DNA from: Klebsormidium nitens
Lineage: Eukaryota; Streptophyta; Klebsormidiophyceae; Klebsormidiales; Klebsormidiaceae
Reading direction: 5' to 3'
DNA length: 64,000 bases
Assembly: GCA_000708835.1 (NCBI GenBank)
Contig: DF237184.1
Location: 5,076-69,075, forward strand
The notes beneath the pieces were generated by a model. The model was not told the origin of the DNA. It saw only the letters and a program-made list of their open reading frames with translations, and made no database searches. Both the position numbers and the translations under genes were made by a program. This document shows positions 44,801-54,844 of this stretch, piece by piece. Numbering within the stretch: position 1 is the first letter of the stretch; each line of letters starts with the position of its first letter.

Positions 44801-47800
44801 GCTGTGGCTTGTCCTCTAAAACAAAGACCAGCGCTCTTTGCTCCGCTTGTCGCTGAAGTCCCACGGTAGCAAAGTCGCTCAGTTCCTTCCTCACGTCGCA
44901 ATGACGTCCCTTTCCTTCCTGCTGACGTCACCGTTTTCGCCTTTTCCGCAGCTGCTGCTGATGGAGAACGACATCAACACGCGGCCTTTCAGTCAGGCGG
45001 TTCTGAACTGCCTGCCCCCCCTCCCCTGGTCCGTCTCGGACGCTGACGTGGCCAAGCCCTGGCGCGCGGACTTGCGCAATCTGCGCGTCTGCAGCGTCGA
45101 CCCCATCGGTGCGCCGCGCCTAGTTCTTGCGCTGTTGCTTCGATTTTCAAAGATTGACTCCAAAAACTGGGCTTTGAAGTTGGAAACTGGACTTTGAAGT
45201 TGGAAACTGAAGTCTTTCATTGTGAAGCTTCTCCCTTCTTCTTATTTGTGATTGGAAGCTGGAAAAGATCGGCCCAGTTTGTGACCGTTCACAGAGGAGG
45301 TTCAGAAGTGCGGGGTGAGACTCTGAGATCTTTTGGGCTGTGATACTTCAGTAAAACGCGTTTGACAGCTTACTGGGCGCTTTGAAGATCATTACAGTCT
45401 CCTCTTTCTCTTACGTTATTCGACACCTAGGCGACTGTGTAACCTCAGCAGTCGCTCCGACGTTTCTCTGCAAGCTGACGTCATCACGGCCTTCTCTGCA
45501 GGCTGCCGCGACATCGACGACGCCCTGCATTGCACCGCCCTCCCCAACGGCAACTTCGAGATTGGAGTCCGTATCCTTGCCTTGCACTGGGCCGTGTATG
45601 TTTTCGTACCCTTTTCTGCTGCTCTGCTTCAAAATCCGGATGATCCCTGTCTGTGCCACACACCCACTGGAGATCAAGCGGGTTGATTGAACTCAATGCA
45701 CTTGCCTGCTGAAGAGGAGCATACGATGTAGAACGGTGAGCAGCTTCTTGCATCTGAGATGAGAACGAGTGACGTCAAGCACAAGTGACGTCAAGAACGA
45801 ATGACGTCAGAATCGACGTCATGGACTTTTATCTGTACCCCTCCCCAACGCCGCCGAAGATGCCGAGAAAAAATGAAACAAGCTCTGCGTGTCTGCCCTT
45901 GACTCTCGCCCCCCGCCAGACATCGCTGACGTCACCAACTTCGTGCACCCCGAGACCCCGCTGGACCTGGAGGCAGCGGACCGCGGCACGTCGGTCTACC
46001 TCGTGGAGCGGCGGATCGATATGCTGCCCAAGCCGCTCACCGAAGGTGCGCCGTCGCTCGAGTTCTTGCTTCTGTTTTACATTTCTGTTATTAAAACTTC
46101 CGCCTTTGCTATGTTGCATTCATCACTTTCAGATAGGTACATGATAAAGTTACAAAGAGAAAGTCGTGAAGCGGCAGATGGACATACTGCCCAAGCCGCT
46201 CGCGGATGGTCCGCCCCCGCTCTAGTTCTTGGCTTTGTCCCTCTTCGTTCCAACAAAGTTCCGCCTTTCCCAAGTTGCTCCTCGATGCGGCGGACTCGAC
46301 ATGTTGCCTCAGCCGCTCGTCTGAGGTCCGCCGCGCGCTAGTCCAACTCGGTATTTCCAGCTCCGTCGTCCCGATTCTTGAAACTCACAGATGATCTCTT
46401 CCGCAGACATTTGTTCGTTGCGAGCCGACGTCGACCGACTTGCCTTCTCCGTCATTTGGGTAAGGCCACGCTGCTACCGATTTTTGCAATCTGACCCTTT
46501 CTTTCCTACTTGAATGCCCATTCTTCCCTCATATGCTTTTTTGTGTTATACAACAAGGTATCTGCTGTATTCAGACGCCTGCCGGAATTGCCCTTGACCT
46601 TATTCATGGTTTGTAAAGCTGCAACGTAAGTTTCAATTCTGCGTTTCTCTCTCAGTAGTTCATTATAGAGCGTTTCTTAGTCATACCTATTTCAGCTCCT
46701 AAGGCGAAGTGTTTGAATTCTTTTGAAAGATCTGCAAAGTCTCTCTAGACAAAGCCTAGGTCCCAACTTCCTCTATCTCCAGCGGATGTACTTCCGAGCA
46801 TAAGCTTGCAGAATCATCTCGTAATGCTTACGAAATCCTCAGTCCCGCGTTCCCAATCCTAATGCAATGGTCCGCCACCAACGTCTTTTGCCGTCTCTTG
46901 TGCTTTCAGGAGATGACCCCCTCCGCTGACATCGTCAAGAGCCACTACACGAAAAGCATCATCCGCTCCTCTGCGGCGCTCTCGTATCCGGAAGCCCAGG
47001 CCAGGATGGATGACCCGTGAGCGCAACCGTTTTCTCTGCTGTTCATTTTATCCGGGTTGAGACGAACGTGCAGGATTGCGTAGGAACGGCATCCCTGAGT
47101 TTTGACTTCGCCCGCGCATCCAAAATCGTAATGCACGAGGTGGTGTTTGCATTAAGCCCGTTTAAAATTCAGTCGAAGCGTATGGGGTATTTGTCGTGTA
47201 TGATGCAAGGCGGGGGCTCAAGTAAACCAAGTCGGATGGGGCGATTGTAGATGGTTTGATTCTCCGGCCTTCCTCTTCGGGCCTCCAACCCAATGATTAT
47301 CTTGGCATGCTTGCATGCCTTGCCTAACGGATGCTCGGCCTTGTTTCGGCAGGCACATGTCGGACCCCTTGACGGAGGACCTGAGGAACCTTAACCGCCT
47401 AGCCAAGGTGCGCTGCTTTCGATTTGTTACGCTAGCAACCTTCCTGATTCCAGAAGCTTCTCCAATGAAGCCGAGCGCCGATAAGGTGGCTGAGAATCTG
47501 TGTGGATGCCTCCAGGGCTGTTGTGATGCTCCATGATGTCCCCAAGTTCCTGTGGCCGTTCCTTCCAACGGTGACAAACGGATCGTCATCTCGGTTGCAG
47601 CTTCTGTTGCTACCGGCTCTGATTCGACAAGCTAAGCGTTGATGCTGCTTCGGTCGAACAAAGGCAGCGAACTCTGAAAAACCTGTGCAGATCATGCGCC
47701 AACTCCTCCGCTGTTGTGGGGCATCAATGTCTCTTCAGAGTTTCTATCATTGTGCCTCCCGATTGACGATATCGGTCACCCGTCATGATGGTTTCGCTCC

Positions 47801-50800
47801 TTACTCTTATCTGACGATTTCGCGCACTGAATTGTTCGCTTTGGTCGAACAGAGGCTTGAAAACTTGAGAGTCTCTGCAGATCATGCGCCAACGGCGGAC
47901 GGAGCGTGGCGCGCTGACCCTGGCGTCCCCGGAAGTAAAGTTTGAGATCGACACGGAGACGCACAACCCGCTGGATGTCGGTGAGTCACCGTCCTCGGTC
48001 TTGGCAGCACAGTCGACAGCCTGGCTTGCAATTCCCTAACAAGAATCACTAGAGCCGTAGTAAAAGCGCGACCATGTCTCATTGTGTTGCACCGGGCCTG
48101 GTGACTGTTGCGCAATCAGTCTTATGATCGCCAACGTTGTAGATCAGAACCGATACCGTGTTACTCGAGAAAAGAAGAAAGAACTGAAGATCATGAATGA
48201 ATGAATGCAATTGGCACGGTCCCGAAATGATTATTTGTTGACAGTTGGCCAGGTGCATATCTAGGAAGCCAAGTGAGGCCACAAAGGGTGAGATCCGAAA
48301 CATATAAAAGTGCTCTATCAGCTGACCTTGGCTAGAGCAAGAAATTGACCAGGTTTGCGTCTTGACCCTAAAAACTCGCTTCCAATTTTCCCGGGTTTCT
48401 TCCAAGGGAAATTATAGGCCGGTAAAGAGGGAGGAGGTGGGGGGTTAGAAGTTTTAGCAGGGGCCTGACTTGTCTTTTTCGTCTGACTTTCCACCTCCAA
48501 ACTGCGATCTCCAAGATACTTGACATTTGCTGCTTTTAGACCAAGCTCGTGCTGAAGTCAGGTTGCTAAGCTAGCCGCAAAGCATCGACAACTCCCGAGG
48601 ATTCTCAACCTTTGGTCTTTCTTTCAAGCCTTGTCTCGACAGATCCACCTTTTCTCCGCGCAGGAGGAACACTTGTCAAAGGTCGTAACAAACGATGTCT
48701 GTGACCTTTTACAGAGGTTGCTTAAGAAGTTTCTGAAAGACCGGAAACGAAAGTGGTCTGCTTCTTGGGCTGCAGGCATGTACCAGATCCGAGAAGCCAA
48801 CCAGATGATTGAGGAGTACATGCTTCTCGCCAACGTGTCGGTTGCCGAGAAGATCCTCAAGCACTTCCCTAGCTGCTCGCTCCTAAGGTCAGTGCTTCTG
48901 ATAAAGGTAGCCCAAGTTTAGTGACAGCTTTTCTCTCCAAGTGTTGAGACATATTTGTTTTGTATACGGCTCTCGTAGGGTTAAGAACAAGCCAAACGGC
49001 AATATGTCATGACAGGGAAGCTTTGCTAGCGTTCTGGTCTCGGACATTTGGCAGGTGAGTGGGAAAGCTACGGCATAGCGTCTTTCACGTTATCAGCACG
49101 TTTTTGGCTTTCCCTTAGCATGTGCTGTTCAATCGTGCTCTTATCTTGAATTTTGGAGCCACAAGTCACCTTCTTACCGTCGCCCAGACATAGCTGAGTT
49201 CCCCTGGTGCGTTGATTATCGCCACGTATTCTTGGTCGTGATCAACGGTCTCAGTCCGCGTAAAGGAACGACTGCTTCTCCTCTCAATGGCACCTGCTCC
49301 TTCAAAAGCATGCCTACTTCTTCAAGTTCCGCCCTTTTAAGACCCAAAGCGTTGGTTTTCCTGCTGGATGGGAATGCGAATCGCACAACTGCATCGACAT
49401 TTCCGCAGGCGTCACCCTGTGCCGACGCCCCAGATGTTTGAGCCGCTTCTCCGCACCGCCGCCGCTGTGGGGATTGAGCTCGACGTCGGGAGCTCCAAGG
49501 CGCTGGCGGATTCCTTGGACAGGGCGCAGGTGCGCTTTCGGTCAAAGCTGGTATTCTCTCCGGCAAGATCCACTAGAAAATGTTTCAGATTGATCGTGTA
49601 TCATTATCTTTTTCGATCTGAGTCGACTGCGCTGTAGTTTTTGATTCTGGAGAAAGGCAATTTTGATGAGGGTGGCATAGGACAAGTTTGAGACGAAAAG
49701 ACTGTTTGTTGAGCGCATCAATGCGATGCCAAATAGCCAATAGCAGAGAGTTGAACAGATTTTTGAGCATGTCTTGTGCAGGGCTCCGACCCGTACTTCA
49801 ACAAGCTCATCCGCATCCTGGCCACCCGCTGCATGACCCAGGTGAACATGCGTCATGCTTACTCACTAACTAAGAAACTATCTAATTGATTGACAATCTA
49901 ACTAACTAACCAAGTGGCTAAACAAATAATAGATGAACCAACTCTCTGACTGACTGAATAACATGCTTTTTTGGGGTTGCTGCTTAGTGAAATGTTGCTC
50001 GTGTGAGAAACCTGCACCCACCTTTCTGACCGGTGCCAAAGCAAGCTGACCTGCTGTCTGATTACAATCTTGCCATAGAAGTTTCGAATTCTCTCCAATC
50101 GTGCGGTTCGCCGGAAGGCCCCTTCAAAAGAGTCCGATCTGAGACCCGCTTTCAGTGGGGCCACGCGTTTTCTCAATTCACAGCTCTTGCCAAGAGCGTT
50201 TAGCAATTCGTTGAAACCTGTCCTTGGCATCAGTAGTACAGTCTTGACTTGCTCGGACAAAAAGACGCCGGTCGAAAATTGGGCGGTCAGAAGAACAAGC
50301 AGGATGAATGCGAATACTGATGTGATACTCGTGCGCGGTTCCAGGCGGTTTACTTCTGCAGCGGCGAACTCTCGCCGCCCGAGTACCACCACTACGGCCT
50401 GGCCTCCCCTCTCTATACGCACTTTACGTCGCCCATCCGAAGATATGCTGGTGAGCACGGCACCATCCATGTGAAATGGTTACAGCTGTTGTACGATAGA
50501 TTCTGTTTGCCCTGGTTTCCGCCGTCTTTGGCAGTGCAACGAAAAGCGCTTCATCGGGGATTCTCCCGTTGCGTCCGGAGATCAAAGGTGAAAAGGATCG
50601 TAAGAACGGGCCGCTCTCCTGCCCAGTTGGGGGTGTTAGCGCAGCCCGTGTACAAGGCTTTGGAGTCGCTCGGCGGCGGTTTGGTGTGCCTTAGACATTC
50701 TCTTAGAATCCTTGTCCCGCGAGTTCTCGGGCAGCCAGCACTTCCAGCTACGGGCAGCGCCGGTGATCAAAAACGGCTCGTCTGACCACCACTTCCTTGA

Positions 50801-52732
50801 CGCGCCTCTTGATTGTACCACAAGGCACTTTCGTCTCTTCATTCCCAATTTTGTCCTGGGTCAAATCTTTTCGGACTTCCGCATGGATTGCTTCGTTCGT
50901 CTCCGCCTTTCATCGCCCCGGAGCGCGACAATGATCTCTCTCGCGCCCTTCTCGTCAACTTCTCGACAACACCGTATACCACGTAGAAGTAGTAGAAGTA
51001 GAAGCTGCTTTGAAGGGGTCCCGGATCGAGAAAGAAAGTCCCGAATGCCAAAGGAGCTTGAGCAAAGAGGGCCCTTCGTCAAAACGCCTTTGACCGACTC
51101 GTTGTGTTTGCCCACCGTAGATGTTGTCGTCCACCGGCTGCTTGCGGCCGCGCTGAATTTGACGCCCCTGCCGGAACGGACGCGGGACAAGAAGTCCATG
51201 CACGACCTGTCCGACGGTGAGCGCACGCGCATCTCCGCTCGGCTTACGGATGAGACCCGTCTTCTAAATCATTCAAGCTACCTAAAATACTTGGCAAGAT
51301 TGATTGTCAAAAGTTAGATGGTTTGGTCTCCGAAGCTGTGACACTCAAGAGCTTTCCTTCGGGGTATTGACCGTCTCCCAGCATTGCAGGCCAGAGCGTT
51401 TTGTAACACTGGTCATAAACCCTCAGGCCGCATGCCTGGGGAGAACATTTCTGGTGAAGAAAACGACCAATCTGCGTCTGCAGTGTGCTCTCTCCATTAC
51501 CAGCGTCAAACAGTATCCAAGCTTTTGATCGGGAAGGACTGGCTTCCGGTCATCGAAGGGGTTGGCCTTGAGCGAGAGGCAGACCAGGGTGCGCCGACGT
51601 CGTGCTGACGGAAATTGCATCGATCCAAAGGAAGGGAGCGGACAAAGTCGCGCTGACGTCATGCTGACGCATTTCTGTGTGTTCCGCTTGCGCGCAGGCC
51701 TCAACTACCGGCATCGGAACGCGCAGATGGCGGGCCGCGCCTCGGTGGAGCTGCACACGCTTATCTTCTTCAAGGACAGGTGCGGACAGCTTTGGACAAC
51801 TTATGGATATTCCGGATATTTCAAACTGGTCCTTTCTCTACCAAGTTTCGTTCTCTGGGCTGCTGAACATGTCATTAGTGGAAGCCCGATGTCACACGCC
51901 CGTTGCGAGAGGCGTAAACCACGTCTCCGACTTAAAGATTGGATTTCAAACGGTTGCGAGCTTGGACATAGGGCTTCTGCCGGGCCGGAACCCGCTCACT
52001 TAACCAGGTGGCACTCTCGTCTGTTTCTGCTCAAGCTTGATACCATGTGTTCGAGAGGTGCTGACTATCGCCTGCACTGATGAGTCCCCGTATATTGCTG
52101 CCACGTGCAGGGCCGTAGATGCTGAGGCGAGGATCGTCAAGGTCCGCTCGAACGGCTTCATCGTCTTTGTTCCCAAGTGAGTCACTCCACTCGTCAAGAG
52201 TCGAGAGCGAGCCCTGTTATTGAAGCACAAGCACAGCCCGGTTTAGTCGTTCGCCACACTGCTGTTCCACTGGTCGGCAAACCCCAACCCAGCAAATCTG
52301 GAAGAACCCGCAATCCTGAGCAGCAGTTTGCAATCCATCTTTGTGGTCGCTTTCCGAGAAGAAAGCCTTTTTGATCACTTGAACCGTCACGCAGATTGCG
52401 ACAGAGGAAGGTAGAGTTCACCGGACTACCCAAATGCTGTGTTGAGCATTAATCAAACGCCGAACCGATCTCTTGTGTTTGCTTGCAGGTATGGCATAGA
52501 AGGCCCCGTCTATCTGACCAAGAAGCCGGACAAGGGCGCCGGTCCCGACCCGAACGACGACTTCGTCGTGGATGAGGAGCATCAAACGATCACTTCGAAA
52601 GACAAACGGCAAACGTACAAGGTGCTCGATACCGTGACGGTCCACATAGAGGTGCAAGAGCCGCAGCCACACCGGCCCAAGCTCATTCTGACGCTGGCGT
52701 CCGATTCCAAAGAACAAGACGGGTTTGCTTAG
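38825..52732 (+). CDS. DIS3: RRP44/DIS3, catalytic subunit of the RNA exosome
   Basis: Twenty-three exons join in phase to 961 residues, the usual length. Boundaries: 38825-38878, 39509-39649, 40222-40379, 41321-41376, 41869-42140, 42535-42669, 43407-43681, 44341-44581, 44952-45108, 45502-45570, 45920-46045, 46407-46459, 46910-47016, 47353-47407, 47881-47980, 48776-48887, 49409-49529, 49782-49841, 50345-50450, 51121-51216, 51698-51779, 52111-52176, 52489-52732. RRP44 degrades RNA 3'-5' through its RNB domain and cuts internally with its PIN domain. Seen: the CR3 cysteines (C31, C36, C39), PIN acidic D58 in LLIDTN, and [14 protein letters not shown]. Cold-shock domains follow, including [11 protein letters not shown] and [10 protein letters not shown]. 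The RNB metal site is D494, D500, D502, D503 in [16 protein letters not shown], then [37 protein letters not shown] and the S1 domain. No catalytic residue is missing. Introns carry three boundary duplications and a MITE. Confidence 0.97.
40534..40989. mobile_element. PIF/Harbinger-like MITE in RRP44 intron 3
   Basis: A 456-bp non-coding element has near-perfect terminal inverted repeats of about 33 bp (left begins gggggttcttccacctagcg; right ends with its reverse complement). It is flanked by TTA at 40531-40533 and 40990-40992, the 3-bp TWA target duplication typical of PIF/Harbinger elements. An internal 18-bp perfect hairpin lies at 40669-40686 and 40692-40709 with a 5-base loop. There is no transposase, so it is non-autonomous. 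The near-perfect ends suggest a recent insertion. Confidence 0.88.
44100..44260 (+). repeat. Decayed duplicate of RRP44 exon 8 5' end
   Basis: A copy of the exon 8 acceptor (tttttgcag) and about 105 exonic bases (44157-44260) lies in intron 7, 184 bp before the true exon start at 44341. Blocks such as ggcgctatggcgcacccg and the CCCGGCGAGTGCC region match. A 2-bp deletion shifts the frame of the copy, so it would not code for the domain. Confidence 0.88.
45770..45821. repeat. Cluster of TGACGTCA words in RRP44 intron 10
   Basis: TGACGTCA occurs at 45770, 45786 and 45802 and CGACGTCA at 45814, spaced 16, 16 and 12 bp. It resembles a cAMP-response/bZIP site array, but it sits inside an intron and may simply be a short tandem repeat. 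Confidence 0.5.
46010..46345 (+). repeat. Three copies of the RRP44 exon 11 3' end
   Basis: The true exon end (about 46010-46070) is followed in intron 11 by copies at 46168-46232 and 46283-46345. All carry gcggcgga or gcggcaga, then a gacat-or-gatatgctgcc block, agccgctc and gtccgcc or gtgcgcc. The downstream intronic bases are copied too. In the second copy the donor position still reads ggtccg; the third is more decayed. Confidence 0.82.
47640..47903 (+). repeat. Two copies of the RRP44 exon 15 acceptor region
   Basis: The acceptor and start of exon 15 (about 47831-47903, ggtcgaacagagg ... gcagatcatgcgccaac) are preceded in intron 14 by a copy at about 47640-47712 (ggtcgaacaaagg ... gcagatcatgcgccaac). 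The offset is 191 bp. After the shared atcatgcgccaac the copies diverge. Confidence 0.82.
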
Positions 52733-54235
52733 ACTTTCTTGAGATGGTCAGGAAGCTTGGTGCTTGGGCAGTCGGGAAATGTGACTCATGTAATCATGAT
52801 ATGCATGCGGTCAGGTCCTTACATCGCACGCTTTTCTTAATCCCTCAGTTACGTTATCAAGGGAGAGATTCCGATGTTCTGTTGGGGCTCCAGTACATTA
52901 CAAATATCGGGGTAAGCTACATATGCTGGGACGTTTCCTCGATCTCGACAAAAGCTCGAAGCACGTGTCGATCATCATGTCCGTGTTTGCTTGCACACAA
53001 TGAATGACGCACCGTGTGCAAGGCTTGGATTGTCTCTAGGTACATTGTTATATATTTGGCAATGATTCAAGAATATATACTAGCCATTGCAATTACCTTG
53101 TGCGCGTTGGGTGACTCTCCCGGCAAAAGCAGTGGAGATTGAAACTACCAACACCACATATCTTTTGGATCCCATAATGCGCCGTTAAAATATCCGGATA
53201 TCTGCATAAAGCTACGACGGTGCATACAATCATGCATGCGTTTCAGATTGACATGCATGCTCGACTAGCTAGCCTGCGGGCCCGTGCGTGCATGGCCGCC
53301 CGATCCGATCGAAATACACATAATGTGTGACATCTGGCATCACGCATGATCTGCTATAGTATACATCTTGTCATACTGAGCAACTTTGACGGATTGGCAA
53401 TTACCAACTCGTTGCCTTATCCCCGCTCATAACGTCAACGGCACACTCAAAGTACATGTCGCTTGACCGCGCGTGTTACACCTACATATTAGCTCCTTCC
53501 GAGCAACTTGCTACTAGGTAGATTTCAGTGTTTCTTCATCAAAGAAGCTTCTCTATCCTCTATTACCCGAAGTAGCCTGCCGCTAGACCTCGATCGCCCC
53601 GTTTTTCACCCTCATTTTAAGTCTGTTCCAGATCATCTACACGAAGCAGCAGCAATAGAAAGCAATCAGCAGGGAACGACTTGATGCAAGTCACGCTCAA
53701 CGTTGTACGTGCTTAAATACTCCTCTATCATCTGGACTTGTACCTAATTACCAATACATGCCACACGTACCCCTCAAGCCTAGTGCTTAACTTCGAGAAG
53801 CACATAAAAGAAAACTTATGTTGCTGTGCACCTAGTTTTCCTACTAGAATATACATCCATCAAAAATATTACTCTTGAGGGGAAGGCCAAAAGTTGGCGT
53901 TCGTCAAAAGGATGCCTGACTGACAAGTGAGTAGTGCCGCGCTCCTTTAAAAGGTTAATTTGGCAGCACCCGCCTCCTTCATCTTTCGCAAATACACAAT
54001 CGTTCTGACGTCTCGGATCCAAAGACCCAGTACGTGCCTGCAAATCAAAAGGCCGGCAATATTTCAGATTGGGGTCATCTTGACAGTAACGCTTGATCAT
54101 CACGATTTGCAAGCGTTTCGGTGCAGATTACTACCCTCAAATTTTTGAAGAGTAGCCATTCCGGCCATGGCTCTTGACGTTCTTGTTCGGCCACGCTTGG
54201 GTATAGCAGAAGAATTCGCAACCTCATCCGTTCAG
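52733..54235. other. Convergent 3' region, no gene seen
   Basis: AT-richer, non-coding-looking sequence downstream of RRP44, with several CATGCATG-type words. No exon, RNA gene or transposon end is recognised. Confidence 0.45.
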
Positions 54236-54508
54236 CTATTCAAAACCGAGAAAAAGACCCGATTTTTTAGACGCGTCTTGCAAGTCACACGGATTGTTCA
54301 AAGTCCTTGACGTTTTGTCGACGAGGTATACCAGGCCCTTTGATAAGCCCTCAAATGACCAGGTGCGCTTCGCTCTCAGATAAGCTTTGGAAGCCCGCAC
54401 TTTAAGCAAAGTGTACCGAAGAAGACGGAGGAACGACGGCGGCACGCTATATGGATCCACCACATCGCCGTCGGAACTCTCAGATTCGCCCAAATCCTCG
54501 AGCTTCAT
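54236..54508 (-). CDS. Hypothetical 90-residue open frame
   Basis: A continuous frame starts with ATG (MKLEDLGESESSDG) and ends KKSGLFLGFE. It has an acidic N-terminus, then a basic amphipathic stretch (FLRLLRYTLLKVRASKAYLRAKR). It lies downstream of the membrane-protein gene on the same strand and could be its 3' UTR, a last exon of another transcript, or a small gene. No family is recognised. Confidence 0.25.
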   Translation of the reverse strand: MKLEDLGESESSDGDVVDPYSVPPSFLRLLRYTLLKVRASKAYLRAKRTWSFEGLSKGLVYLVDKTSRTLNNPCDLQDASKKSGLFLGFE

Positions 54509-54844
54509 CGCCCTTCATTTTGCTGAATTGAAAGCGGCTGACAAAGCGTCGAACTGGCAAACAGCTGTCCTTGGAACCTGACAGCAAGAGCTACCTGTTT
54601 CCTCACAACTTGAAAAGAGCACAATCGGGTGCCTCAGCCTTTGATTCGGTGGCCCGCACTGGGCCTCCAGCTTACCCTTCCGCTGGGACCGCCCAGCACT
54701 GCACCCAGCTTCGCTCACTCCTAACCAAGGGAGGACCACAAAAAGGCCCTTCTCTGGCGAGAAGAAGCGATGTTTGAAGACTGCGGCACTGCAACTCGAC
54801 GAACGGAGCAGACGAACTGCAAGGCTTACCACGGTGAGCGCCGC

